Assembly (NCBI RefSeq): GCF_965638725.1
Contig: NC_134949.1
Span: 54,588,151 to 54,652,150, forward strand
DNA from: Aptenodytes patagonicus
Taxonomy: Eukaryota; Chordata; Aves; Sphenisciformes; Spheniscidae
Direction of reading: 5' to 3'
Length of the DNA stretch: 64,000 bases
Shown here: in pieces, positions 11,001-21,900 of the stretch
Position numbering within the stretch: position 1 is the first letter of the stretch
Layout of the letters: each line of letters opens with the position of its first letter
Position numbers and translations under genes: made by a program
The notes under the pieces: model-generated
The model's input: only the letters and a program-made list of their open reading frames with translations
Told to the model about the DNA's origin: nothing
Database searches by the model: none

Positions 11001-13932
11001 CCACCTCAAAGTAATGCAAAATGCTACATGAATGCCCTGAATAATAAGGTAGCATAAGCCAAGTCAAAGTGTAGCAAGTGAGCACGGAGACAAGAGCAGG
11101 TCTCAGAGCGAGACCACTGTTTTCAGTCAGTTTTACCACTACCAAAGGTGTCTTGGAAACAGCAAACCAAGTAAAACTTGGTCAGTTTTACGCTGTTGCA
11201 AAGGAAGAAACCACACAAAACAAGAATAAAAACAAAACAAACCCTCTTGCCCCAAACTCAGTACTAATAAAAACTATCGTCATTTACAATGCAATTAGCA
11301 GTGCCAGTAGAGCTGTATCTGAGAGGACAGCCTGTAAAAAAAATGACAAATCCTCTGTCCTTTTTAAGCATCAGAATATTTTAATCGTACAATGTTACCC
11401 CTGCCTAGACAAATTCACTAAAAATAGCTACTTTTGGACGAATAATTTCACACTCCAGACTGTAACTGGCTCTCCCACATAACTTCAGAGTTGAGAGATC
11501 TACTTCCACTCAAAACAGTCTTTTCACTCTTATTAAATTACCGAGTTCAATAAACACCAGCAGCAATCCACAGTGCCTGCCAAAAGCTGTTCAACTGTTT
11601 CCCTGGCCCATTTGTTTGCTCTTGTCCCTACAACATAATTGCTTTGCACCAGCCCAAATACACATACTGTAAGGTATTAAAACAAATTAAGGATCTAACT
11701 TTTCTAACTGAAAACTAATCCAAAAAAGAGTTTATTTTCAGCAGGATCACATCCACAACTCAGCACAAAGATGGAGTATTGAAGAGAAAGGAATAAGCAA
11801 CCAGGATGGAAAAAAAGGTTGGACTTTAGCAACCATGCTGACTTTTTCCCACTTATGATGTTTCTATTATTATTACAGTTTTAGAAAGGCTGACCATCCC
11901 ATCAGGGACAGCAAGGAAGGACAGGCTGGGTTGCTTCTTTTGGCAACAATAGCAGTTGACGCTTACACCTGAACTTTTTGCCAAGTTGTAGACTTAACCA
12001 TGCTGTGTCTGTCCCCACAAACAATATACTATAACCTAAGGCAAAATGTTCATTAGTTCTAGTGCCACATCTGCTTTAATTTTTATCTCATCTTTCATGT
12101 AAAAAACTCCTTCTTCCCCTATTTTTTTTCAATTATAAGGCTAGAGAATCTCTTGCCATGTCATTTACACAATAAAGTGTAGTTTCATTTGAACTACTCC
12201 AATCTTCACTTCAACAAAGTCACATTTTAAATAAAGGGTCTTTGCTTTATTATTGCTTCTCTGTGAGGGGGCAGGGATGTAATTGGTTCAGTTAGATCAA
12301 AATATCTTCTCTGTAAAAATTTAGTCCTTGCTTGACACAGGAATGGAGCTTTTAATTTTATCAACTAGTCACTATGACATACACCACCTTAGTTACAGAC
12401 CTTTTGGCCATACCCATATTCCTGTCACAACTGCTTTTCACAGGGCCTCCATTCTCCCTGTATTAACCTAATGAAGCTCAACAACAGCAAATGCAACGTC
12501 CTGCACCTGAGACAGAGTAACTCCATGCAACAGTACAGGCTGGGGACCAAGTGTCTAGAAAGCAGCTTTACAGAAAAACACCCAAGCATCCTGGTAGACG
12601 GGAAGCTGAACACCAGTCAGCAGCACATCCTTGTAGCAAAGGCAGCCTCTACACACCAGGCTGTATTAACAGAGTTGCAGCCAGCGGGTGTAGGGACGTG
12701 ATTATTTAGGCATCTCAGAGTCCTTCACCCCAGTACAGTTTTGGGCTCCCTAGAGCAAGACACTGAAATAGGGAGCCGGAGAACAGGATGAATGAGGAGA
12801 GGCTGAAAGAACTGACCTTGTTCAGTCTTAAGAAAAGGCGGCTAAAGAGGGATGGAAGCTTTGTTGTCTTCAACTACTGAATGGCACTATACACAGAAAA
12901 CAGAGACAGAGGTACCCCAGGAGAAGATAAGCGGCAACTGACACAAGCTGCAATACCAAGCTGCTAATTAGTCATCAGGAAAAAAAAAAAAAGTTACTGT
13001 GAGGGTAGTCACACATTGGTACAGAGGCCCAGAGAGGCCTCTGGGAGGCTCTTCATCCTTTCAGGTATTCAAAACTGGTTTAGATAAGGCTTTAAGGGGG
13101 AGGAAGAGAAGTAGCGTTGGACCAGATGACCTCCTAAGTTATTCTCCGATTATCTAGTCATTTCATTTTGTATTAGAATTATTCCCCAATTATAATGCGT
13201 AAGTGCTGCCTTAGTAACCCAAAGCTGCTCCTTGTGACAGGTTCTGAAAGGACAATGGGTGATCCTGATGTTCCTAATCCTTATCAACACTCAACGCAAG
13301 AGAAACCAGCTCAACATTTCCAGACTCCTTGTGTAGCACAGAGCGAAATTCAGGACATATTTCTTTTTTTGCCTTTTATTGCACACAGCATTAAGAGATG
13401 AGCGCAATACAGAAGTGATGCTTAATCACACACGGACTGAGTTACCACAGTCCCCTCGAACCAAGGTGGCCTTTGCTATCTCACGTCACGAGCTTCACAG
13501 ACTCCCTGCCAGAATCAGCCAGGCACGGCGGCAGCTCTGACCGCGGAGCTCCGTCACCTCGCCAGGCACCTTTGCGCGGCCTGAGCGCCCCGGGTACCAA
13601 CGCACGGGAGGCGGCCTACACGGAGGCCGCTCTCCCCACCGCCTGCCAGCGCCACCGCAGCCCCCACAACCGGGCGCCCCGCAGCCCTGCCCGCCACCCG
13701 CTCGTGCCGTGCCGTGCCGTGCCGTGCCGCGCCGCCTCCCCACACCCGGCCCTCCCAGGGTCCCTGCCCCCGGCTCCACGGGCTTTGAGAAGGGGCGCGG
13801 GGCCGGCGGCCCCCGACTGGCTGGCGGGCAGCGGGAAAGACGGCGAGCGGCGCTGCCGCGGAGGAGAAGGAGGAGCCGCGGCCCCGCGCTCAGGTTCCTC
13901 TTACCCGAATTTACCGCCAACGGCGCCGCCAT
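1869..13932 (-). CDS. NUP205: NUP205, 5' part (8 coding exons, partial gene)
   Basis: Nuclear pore complex protein Nup205, a large alpha-helical solenoid of the Nup192/Nup205 family. It belongs to the inner-ring scaffold with NUP93, NUP155, NUP188 and NUP35. Eight exons splice to 406 codons: 13905-13932, 8784-8926, 7580-7751, 6462-6606, 5371-5530, 3157-3385, 2824-2988 and 1869-2044. All introns are GT-AG and all phases agree. The conceptual protein starts MAAPLAVNSAASLWGPYKDI and stays close to human NUP205 throughout, including the stretches STEGVAIQGQQGTRLLPEQL, MTTRFTDDLMEQGL, RERGLGSEKHRKEVSDLIKE, LPGLQATVRLAWALALRGIS and ALAEFTEADEAMAEL. The human protein is about 2,010 residues, so this is the N-terminal fifth. 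The rest lies to the left of the window. No frameshift or stop interrupts the exons, so the gene appears intact. Identification is from remembered family sequence, not a search. Confidence 0.97.
2045..2823 (-). other. NUP205: NUP205 intron 7
   Basis: 779 bp between exons 7 and 8. AT-rich, with no recognised feature. Confidence 0.85.
2824..2988 (-). CDS. NUP205: NUP205 coding exon 7
   Basis: 165 nt, residues 293-348. It begins DLMHRLPLLAERQYIATIHT and ends ALRGISQLSDVT plus one base. The donor is GTAAATTA. The intron separating it from exon 6 is only 168 bp, the shortest seen in the gene here. Confidence 0.97.
3157..3385 (-). CDS. NUP205: NUP205 coding exon 6
   Basis: 229 nt, residues 217-293. 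It begins VSDLIKECRQSLAESLF and ends FLEQGTEDRE plus one base. The acceptor ends CTTTTAAAG and the donor is GTAATGCT. It includes the conserved LLMALLYCFD segment of the helical solenoid. Confidence 0.97.
3386..5370 (-). other. NUP205: NUP205 intron 5
   Basis: 1,985 bp between exons 5 and 6. Apart from a decanucleotide tandem repeat at 4541-4590, nothing is recognised. Confidence 0.85.
4541..4590. repeat. Tandem repeat, 10-bp unit, 5 copies
   Basis: Five consecutive near-identical copies of the unit ATTAAGGTAA, with one or two substitutions in the outer copies. It is a small minisatellite inside NUP205 intron 5 and is likely length-variable. Confidence 0.9.
5371..5530 (-). CDS. NUP205: NUP205 coding exon 5
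   Basis: 160 nt, residues 163-216. It completes the split serine codon and continues QELMSMTTRFTDDLMEQGL, ending GLGSEKHRKE. The acceptor ends CATTATAG and the donor is GTAAATAT. The human protein has PELA where this one has QELM; otherwise the match is close. Confidence 0.97.
5531..6461 (-). other. NUP205: NUP205 intron 4
   Basis: 931 bp between exons 4 and 5. AT-rich; no recognised element. Confidence 0.85.
6462..6606 (-). CDS. NUP205: NUP205 coding exon 4
   Basis: 145 nt, residues 115-163. It reads EHQQPHFPGLTRGLVAVLL and then YWDGKRCIANSLRTLIQSR, ending TWTLEL plus two bases of a serine codon. The acceptor ends TTCAACAG. The donor CAG|GTCTGTAT is weak. No stop-free 60-residue frame exposes this exon, so it was found by joining the frames of its neighbours. 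Confidence 0.95.
6607..7579 (-). other. NUP205: NUP205 intron 3
   Basis: 973 bp between exons 3 and 4. AT-rich; no recognised element. Confidence 0.85.
7580..7751 (-). CDS. NUP205: NUP205 coding exon 3
   Basis: 172 nt, residues 58-115 (the last codon is split after its first base). It begins PKNVQQHEKIQKASTEG and runs to ELAAVELLLAG. The acceptor is a T/C tract ending CTTGCAG and the donor is GTGAGAAG. This is one of the most conserved stretches, nearly identical to the human protein. Confidence 0.97.
7752..8783 (-). other. NUP205: NUP205 intron 2
   Basis: 1,032 bp between exons 2 and 3. AT-rich; no recognised element. Confidence 0.85.
8784..8926 (-). CDS. NUP205: NUP205 coding exon 2
   Basis: 143 nt, residues 10-57. 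It opens with AASLWGPYKDIW and ends with SLFRNP. The acceptor has a tract of T and C ending in TTTTAG at 8928-8927. The donor at 8783 reads GTACTGAA, a weak match to consensus. Together with exon 1 it gives a whole number of codons (171 nt). Confidence 0.97.
12460..13170 (+). mobile_element. CR1 LINE fragment, old
   Basis: The plus strand reads like the distal ORF2 and 3' UTR of an avian CR1 retroposon. At 12,471-12,620 the frame gives NNSKCNVLHLRQSNS, YRLGTKCLESS and ILVDGKLN, matching the conserved CR1 segment after the reverse-transcriptase core. Further on come the typical AGGATGAATGAGGAGAGGCT-like stretch, and the 3' phrase GGACCAGATGACCTCC at about 13,117. Several small gaps and stops show it is dead. 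It lies antisense to NUP205. The ends are approximate. Confidence 0.8.
13704..13731. repeat. GTGCC pentanucleotide repeat
   Basis: About five tandem copies of GTGCC followed by degenerate GCGCC-type units, inside the CpG island on the intron 1 side of exon 1. It creates the repeated Arg/Ala/Val peptides in overlapping spurious frames. Confidence 0.9.
13905..13932 (-). CDS. NUP205: NUP205 coding exon 1 (start codon)
   Basis: 28 coding nt: residues 1-9 (MAAPLAVNS) plus the first base of codon 10. The ATG at 13932-13930 matches the known start of vertebrate NUP205 (human MATPLAVNSAAS). The donor at 13904 reads GTAAGAGG. The exon lies inside a CpG island and the ATG sits within a YY1-type motif. 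The 5' UTR boundary cannot be fixed from sequence alone. Confidence 0.95.
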
Positions 13933-13937
13933 CTTGA
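13922..13937 (-). promoter_or_regulatory. YY1-type motif over the NUP205 start codon
   Basis: The minus strand reads CTTCAAGATGGCGGCGCC, a full match to the YY1 consensus AAGATGGCGGC. The ATG of the motif is the NUP205 start codon. YY1 sites just downstream of the start site are a known feature of housekeeping promoters. Occupancy is inferred, not shown. Confidence 0.75.
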
Positions 13938-14178
13938 AGAGAGGGAGGTACGATCGCGGCGCCGCCACCCGAGGAAGGCCCGACAACTCCCCGGGCTGTC
14001 CGCAGAAGCGCCTCTCGAGGAGCGGGGCAGTATCCCGCCGGCTCCTTCCGCTGCGGAGGGCGAGGAGGGGGTCCCACGGCTTCCTCCTCTTTCGGCTTTG
14101 GGGCAGCCCAGCTGGCGAAAGTTAACAACCGGCCGTTTCCGCGCCGGCAGCTCCCGCAGGGGCAGGGGCAGGCCTGTA

Positions 14179-14202
14179 CTGCGGGCTGACGGGAGTTGTA
14201 GT
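14179..14202 (-). promoter_or_regulatory. ZNF143/THAP11-type motif upstream of NUP205
   Basis: In the NUP205 direction the sequence reads ACTACAACTCCCGTCAGCCC, matching the ACTACAAYTCCC core bound by ZNF143 (Staf) and THAP11 (Ronin). It lies about 260 bp upstream of the NUP205 start codon, within the CpG island. Confidence 0.7.
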
Positions 14203-16102
14203 CGCAGAGGGGCGCGGAGCCACGGCCGGGGCTGTGGCGGCCACACATGTGGCGGTGTGCTCGGCTTTTTCTGGTATAAGTTGCATATTGATAGTTCACC
14301 GTGTCAGTCGGCTTCGTGTTCAAACCTTTTCGAGGTGGCCGCGGCAAAGGGAGAGCACCGGAGTTCTGCATTCCCACATTCACTCTGTTATAACTAACAC
14401 ATCGCTCCTGTGCCATTCAGTTTCTCTTTCTCCCTTCCTTTTCCATATCATGCTGAAGGGAGTCTTTCATTCCAAGCCCTGCCCTACAAGCCGTATTCAT
14501 TGAATAAGGCAAAATACCTGAAGTCAGACGTTGCACCGGGAGGTAAATTTATTAGAACGTTTTCAATTTTTTTTTCAGTGGGAAAAAAAAAAAATGCTGC
14601 TATTCTTTTTTCAAAATCAGAATGGTTTCAGTTTCTATGGTTTCAGATTGAAGTCTTCATAAAAATGAAGTAATTTGTAAATGTTTCAATAATGGGTGAT
14701 CCTTATTTAAAATGCAGATAATTAAAATGGCACTATTCACTTAAATCAGTAAACTAAGTTTTTTGTTCAGCTTTGTTAGCAGCTGTGTGGCATTTAAAAC
14801 TCATGTTTCTTGGGCTTCGATTGGTGAACTAGGGCTTACAATCTTGTATAGAAAAAAAAAGCAGCCCTGATAGCGGTTATCCTGTGAAGAAAGCTGCATT
14901 TAAACTGAAAGTACGTGCAAGAAAAAAGTACCAGGAATGAAGAAAAGAAAGCAAAAAGGACATTTGTACATGTATGTATCTGGAGCTAAGGAACAAATAT
15001 TAGTATCTTAGAAGTATCCCATATCTGAAGTCAATCTACCACCCTCTGTCCCAGTACTAATCAAGTCTCCTCCAGAAATTCCCTCCTGTATTACCTTTAA
15101 GATAAAAGATTCCACTAAGAGTATGTATTCATTTTTAGTACCGATAGTTTCCCCCTTGAACTTTATTAAAACAATATTTCATGGTTGCAAAACCATGTCC
15201 AATGAACTAGACCCATGGGAAATTTGCAAAATCTTTGCTTCTCTAGATCTTCCCTATAATGGGATGGCAGAGTGGGCAATATAGAGAGAGCAGTGGTCCT
15301 GGGGTGAGAGTGAATTGGCAAGGCAGCTATAAGAAAAAAGAGGCAGAAACCAGAGAAACTGTTTCACAAGGATTAGTCAGAAGTGAGAGAAGAGAGAGAA
15401 GAGGAAATTTAAAAAGAGGGGGGGGAAAGTCTGTCCTGTCAAGAACAGCTCCTCTCAGAGTTCAATAGATTAATCTGTTCTCATTAATTTGGCCTAATTT
15501 GTTCATTTAGTCAAAGGGTTTATAACTTTCTTGAGATTTCCCTTTTCCTGGTCTTAGCCATGAACCGGAAGAGACCTATTGCAATGAGAATGGTAGACAG
15601 TGAATTATTTATTTTATTCTAGGAAAGGAAGAGTGCCAGGCAAGACATGAAAGTAGAAAATAGGTTGTTATTCCACAAGCAGCAGAACTAATGCAGCCTG
15701 GGTACGACATTTCTGTATCTTCTCCTGTGCACCCATCTCTGCGAAGCCATAGCTCTGCTCCTACGCTGTCCACATACCACCCCAAGACCCATGGCTATGA
15801 AAGGCAGGTACCATGATAAATTGGGAGACACGTGTGCTGATCGCCTGGCCACGGCAAACCTAATAAATAGCCTGAGGTTTTGCTTCAGCCTCTCCAACCA
15901 CAGGCGTCCTAATTTTGATCTTTTTCCTTTATACATTCCCTGATTTTCACAAAGTTTGTGAGGACATACGTTTTTGAGCCCTTCAGCCCTTGATCAGATT
16001 AGGTTGGAATTGGTTTAGGAATTGCAACAGGTTCAAATGTTACTGGAAAAGTTTGGCAGACTGTGATTTCCTAAGCCTTGTTTCCTTAAGAAACAAGACT
16101 TT

Positions 16103-16150
16103 ATTAAAAAAAAAAAAAGAGAAATAAATAAATGAATGAATTTTTTTTAA
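16103..16150. repeat. A-rich simple repeat
   Basis: A run of 13 A, then AAAT and GAAT tetranucleotide units and a T-run. Low-complexity sequence only. Confidence 0.8.
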
Positions 16151-18894
16151 AAGCCTTTCCCAGGCATTAAGAGCTGTCATATTTCTTTTGGCATTCAGAT
16201 GCAGCCAGATTGCATACACTTTTTTTTAATCTCTGTTGGAGGAAAAAAATCCTTTCTAACCACTGCAGATTTAATATTTTAAATTTCCAGATAATTCTTT
16301 CCTCTCCTTGCCAATTGGCCAACAGTCACATAGCAACATGAATTAAAAAAAACACCCTGAAAAGAGTAGATGGCATGGGGTAGGTCACTGGGCAGTTGAA
16401 CTACAGAAGAAAAATACCACATTTAGCTCCAGCTGCACAGCATTTATTATACTCTTTCTCTGTCAGCAATGTGATATTTTAATGCAAAATAGCTGTGACA
16501 ATACAGCTCCTAGTATGGATGAAGTATAAGAGAGGTATCTAGATATACCATACCATACATTCTGCACATATTTATATTGGCACAACTGCGTCCATCCATG
16601 CTTTGATGAGTAAGCAAGTCCATGAATTCTTTGCTTATTCTTGCTTTATTTGCTGTCCTTTAATTTAGGATCTTATTGTTTACCCGGGATCACTGGCTGG
16701 TTTGGTAGACTATTTTTGCCAAGTCACTATAGGAAAAGAATACCTCATTCCTCTTCCTAACAATAGCTCTCAGCAAGTTCTCCAATACAGCTGGGTTCAG
16801 TGAGGGACACTGGCTTCTTTCATCCTTAATTAGAAGAAGGAAATCTGTGAAGTATCAAAGGTAGGCTGACACTAAATACCTGGGATGGATATTAATTCTT
16901 CTGGATTCCAGGGAAAGGAGGCCCCAGATCACCTGTAGGGTAGTGAATTCTGCTTATGCAGTGCAAGACCTTCATGTAAGAGATGTTATTTTCTGTAGGC
17001 GGAAATAACTACTAGTAATAATTAAAATGAACTGCACAATGGGAACGTGCTCTTTGACTGGAACTTCTAGATGGTTTGTGATGTATTACAGGTGTAACAT
17101 TCTTAATTTTAATAATACTAAATTTAGTCACTGTGGTTCATAGCCAAATCACACATCAAGATACCAAGATAACAATGATGATATTTATTTTCTTTACATT
17201 TTATTATGATCAGGAAGAATAATTATTACCAATAAAAAAGTATTATTCAAATGCCCAAGAGGCCATGCTTAATTTCCTACCTTTAATCTTGAGTGTCATT
17301 GTGATCACATCCTGCGTGATGGAGTAAAATGAAAATTAAAAGGCTTTTCTGCATTGCAGCTGAAAAAGATGCCTTGTAGAAGTGCATCTACATAAATAGA
17401 CCAGTCTTTACATTGTGAAATATGCCTCTTTACCCAAAAAGTCAAAAACATTTCTGGCTAGTGATTAGACCATAAAACTTCCTTGAGCTCTTATTTTGAC
17501 TGACACTAACTCTGCCTGTGCTTCTCAGCTTACTGGTCTGTAAAAATGGGTATAACGTTTCATAGCAGGCCTGGAATGCCGATCAACTGGATCTTTAGCC
17601 TGGCCCCATCTGAACAGAGAAAAAGAATGTGTTTTGGGGTTACGTTAGGTTGGCAGAGTAAAAAACCCTGAATTCTCTTACTATGCCAGCTAATTTTCCT
17701 GAAAACTTCTTAGCTGGCTATAATCCTGTCTTTTTTGCAAAAAGCATGTTTTATATATCGAGATAGTTAGCTCAGTGTCAAATCTTAGAAGAAAGTCTAA
17801 GACCTTTCCCTGCAGCGATTCTCAACAAAATAACTTTGTAATTTCTCTATCTTCCATCCTAGATATTTCTACTGTCACCATGGTATCTAAGCTCATCGGA
17901 GAAACCGTGTGAGGTTGTTGCTAGCTTGGGTAAGTGGTTTAGCTAGTCCAAGGCAACAAAGAGCTAAATGTTCTCAAAGTTATATGAATACCTTCCTTGG
18001 GGTCTGGGAGCAGGGGGAGAGGAGCTGAACAACGGCGAGTTTGCCCTTCCTGTGTAGGTGAGGACAATTATTGACTATAGGCATCTGACCAGAAATGAAT
18101 GCCTTGATAAACAGTATCAGTAATTTTCCTGCTTGACAATTGGGTCCTTATGATCCCTGTTCAGGCTTCAGAGGTAAAATGAAAATACTGTTCTTGGCCA
18201 TGTGATGTATTGTGAGTTAATTTTTTCCTAATTCCTGCTTTGGGGCCCTTAGAGCTATCTATCTTGTTATTCTTTCTTCTCTATCCCAGAATGAAGAATA
18301 GCTTTTCTTTTTTGTAATAATTTCTCCATTCAGCTTCTGAAAGGAACGAGACAGTTACTAGCCCGGGAGATAATCTGATTATAGTGATGATGTAGCTGCT
18401 AGTAATTGGCAACAAGAGGTGGAGAAACATGCAACAGGGGAAATGATGGAAAGACAAAATGCAAGCAGGGTGGAGATATTTGATATAGTAAGTAGAAGTG
18501 TTGGCACATCAACTGCCTTATTGATATGCATTCTGTTCAGTGATTTCCGTATCAGATTTACAGATGGTTGATGTTTTTGCTACTTGCTAGTCCCACAAAT
18601 TCAGACTTCGTCCTGAAATTCACGCTGAGCTCTTTACGAAGCATGTTGTATATATTCTGCAGGCTGAGTTATACACTTATTGCATCCTTTTGGGTTCTCA
18701 TCAGAGAATGGCTGTGCTGGAATAGGTGTAAAGCTACAGAAGTGTAATGAGGTCACTTGAGCAACACTGAAAGTGTGTAAAGTTGCACAAAAATGTCTGT
18801 GCTAATAATGTAAAGCACAGGGTTTCTGTAAGTGGAGATGATACAGGAGACAGGAGAGAAAGTATCTTGACAGTCATAATCTGAGCTAAATTGT

Positions 18895-18910
18895 AAAAAA
18901 AAAAAAAAAA
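18895..18910. repeat. Poly-A run (16 A)
   Basis: An uninterrupted run of 16 A. No retrotransposed sequence with flanking duplications was recognised upstream, so it is not interpreted as a retrocopy tail. Confidence 0.85.
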
Positions 18911-21900
18911 TCATTACTTTATACTTACAAACTGAGTGGATTTGATATGGGAACCAGTGAGACTCAGGAAAAATGGCATCTCATAATGCCATCTCTACTG
19001 CAACGTGAAATTACTTCACAAATTTTCCCAGTGCGGTCCACTTCTTTGGAGTTCTCTGGGTACAGGATAAGAAGCTCCTGTACACCAAAGATGTGTGCAG
19101 AATTTGGCTTGTGTACTTCTGACAGTCAATTACTGAAATACTTTCCCTGGCCTGATGCTCCGAAATAGCCTATTTGAAGGAAAGCCCTGTTCCAATAGGT
19201 AGCATAAGAAAGGATTTGCTTTCTGCTCCAGTCCATTTTTGTTTTGTTGAAGTTTCCTGAGGATCAGGAAGAATTATCCTCAGGAGCAACAATCTGAAGG
19301 TCATGAACTGAACAAATCCAATTTCTGGAATAGACAACTGTATTAATTGGCTCTGGTGTCAAATATTTCACTGCAAGTCACATATCTATTAAAGTCTCCT
19401 CCTGCCTTATTTGGTTATGACTGTGCTGCAGAAGAATAATGAGAAGCAATATTAGCTGTTCACAATTAATGGGGCAATTGTTGAGACCACATGTTCAGTA
19501 ACTCCTACCAAGGTGACACCTTAGACATTGGAGCACTAAACTATATTATGTGCTTGAGTGATCAAGACTGGAGTTTATGGCTTATGCTCATTCAGTTGCT
19601 TGAGTGCTTAAGAGGAGAATAGTGGAAAACCTTTATCTTACGCACAGGCTTCTGAGCTGCTCGGCACATATAACTCTCATACCTTTCTTTTAGATGGTGT
19701 CAGATGGTCAAAATGAATTTCCCTCATCATTCAAGAACATTCCTATTCTAAATCAGACAAAGCTAAATCTCTGTCTTTGAAATGTAGTGCTGAAAAACAC
19801 CTGGTCAGCTAATCTGAACTCTCAGATAAAATGAGACCTAACCAACGGAGAAGACAAAATTCTCAGAGTTAATTGTGTGTGTCTGTAAATGTCCAACATG
19901 CTGGAATGGTAATCCTTTAGGTCCTTCTGCAAGCCAAAACTACTAATATTGTAGATTAACTTTAGTGGAATTATAATGAAGCATACTTAGAAGAATAGTT
20001 CATGCCAAAGTTATTAACCTATTGAAAGCATGCATACAAGAAATACTGATTTGAAGAACAGAAATTCAAAGGTCAAGAACATGGAGAAAAAAGTGGTGAC
20101 CTGCATTCATCATTAGGGTTGATATCTGCATAAAAGGTCATACCAGTTCTCTTTAAGTAGACAGCAGTAAATTATGATCTCAGGATAGCTTTACATCTTG
20201 TGCTATCTCTTTACAAACGACAATCAGTATTTGCTTGGAAATAACACTCAGAATGTGTCACTCAGCTGCATTCCTAGGCATCTGCCTATTAATAATATAA
20301 TTTTGTTTTTCTTATGCATCACTCTCCGTCTCATTTAATGCACAGTCTGTCTGCAGAAACAAGGAGTTGCGGTGAGGTCCAGCCCAGGAGAAGCTTGAGG
20401 TACTGATTCATTCTGAGACACTGAGGGAAAGGTTTGCTTGCAGGTATATTTAGACTGTAACTACACAAGGACACTAAGCTATGAGAAACCCCTAAAAATG
20501 AGGTGGCCTTATTTTTAATGAAGATTTGATTGTGCCTTTTGGGTGGCTTAGTTTGACATTGTTTTGTACTGGCAGATGGTAAATATGTTTTTACTTCTCA
20601 GAAATTCTAGTGTCAATTTTGAGGTGAGATCCAAACAGCATTATAGGAAAGATTAATGCCTCCCGTTCACTGGAGGAGTTCAGATCACTTGTTCAGGTTG
20701 TGAGAGGCTTGCTAAGTTCCACACACATCCTCCCCAGCTTAACATACATCTCCCATAAAGGTTGGAGGGGACTTTGGCATTGTATGCTCTCAATCTCTCA
20801 TTAGTGCCACTTCATTTTGCAAAAATAATTAAACTTTCACCTGATATGGAACTGGAACCTGCCAGGGAGTGGAGTAGAGATAATCCCACTGTTCAAATTA
20901 CTAATCTGACCACCAGGTAAAGAATATTTCTTCTGCAGTTTGTCTCAGTGATTAAGTCTTTTGGACAAAAGCATCAGCATCAACCAAAAGAATTGAGGGA
21001 AGCACAATCCAAGGCCCTCAACTGCCTAGAGCTTTTGCTCAAGTAATGTGAGACTCAAATACTAATTCACTTTCTGCCTAAATCATGAAGAAATGTAACC
21101 TAAGTGTCTACTCCTTTGGAAAGTTCTTGAAAGCCTGAGCCATATGTGAAAGGGGACACCACTTCCACCAGCTCTGTCAACGTGACCAGCCACAACCTTT
21201 TTTCCCTTACAGGTATTCCAAACCAAGGCAATCTGTATTCTAAGGGTGGATTATTTTTCTGATCTCAGCAAGAACAAAACCATGTTTTTATTTGTATTCA
21301 TCAGAGCCACTCTTTTAATACTTTCTGGTTTGTTTGCCTACTCAGATAAATCAGTGAGTCACATAGCCCTAGTGCTCTCAATAAACTGATTTCCTGTCTG
21401 AAAGTTCTGTGTCTTTTCTCTCTATTTGTGGCTCCATAAAATAATGATTCAGCTCCAAGTCTTACCTCACACTGACTTTCATACAAAACACCAGAAAAAG
21501 GACTTTTTGGGGAGTTAGTCTCCCTCTAGAGCTAACAGCCTTCCTCATTGCTAGGACTCCCCATTCCTAAACAACTTACCTCCTCTTGAAATACCGTGCA
21601 AACACAGAGAACATTAAGGGGATAGTATTAATTGTTGATATTTAAAATTAAGGGGAAAAAAATAAGGGGACAGTAAGTACATACACAGCTAGCATCACCC
21701 AGGGCAGTGTATGTTCTTACTCATATGATGCTTCTCTACCCACATCCTTCTGTCATCCAAATCACAGCTGAAGTCAGCCATGTCATAGTAAGAAGTTCTT
21801 CAATAGGAAGCCTGGCTGCCATTGCTAGAGCCAATTGACACAAGAACTGCTGTGGTGGGACAGGAGTAATCAGCTTTCTGGTAACCTTTTGTCACATGCT

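Larger units (their letters stand above)
8927..13904 (-). other. NUP205: NUP205 intron 1
   Basis: 4,978 bp, the largest intron of the gene within the window. The part nearest exon 1 (about 13,480-13,904) belongs to the CpG island. A decayed CR1 copy occupies about 12,460-13,170. The remaining 8,927-12,450 shows no recognised element. Confidence 0.85.
13480..14260 (-). promoter_or_regulatory. NUP205: CpG island and NUP205 promoter
   Basis: A sharp rise in G+C and CpG content surrounds NUP205 exon 1, as expected for a constitutively expressed gene. No TATA box is placed near the start. It contains the YY1-type motif over the ATG, a ZNF143/THAP11-type motif near 14,195 and CTTCCG ETS-like sites (for example near 14,044). 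The exact transcription start is unknown and probably dispersed over a few tens of bases upstream of 13,940. Confidence 0.85.

Noticed and set aside
11078..11482. 134-codon plus-strand frame in NUP205 intron 1.
   Set aside because: No recognisable family, a lysine/asparagine-rich low-complexity middle, antisense to the gene, and no splice or promoter support.
13473..14416. Long GC-rich open frames on both strands (up to 171 codons) around NUP205 exon 1.
   Set aside because: They overlap each other on opposite strands, are Arg/Pro/Gly/Ala-rich as expected from CpG-island composition, and only the short segment MAAPLAVNS matches a known protein.
18895..18910. A16 run as the tail of a processed pseudogene.
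   Set aside because: No coding similarity upstream and no flanking direct repeats were seen.
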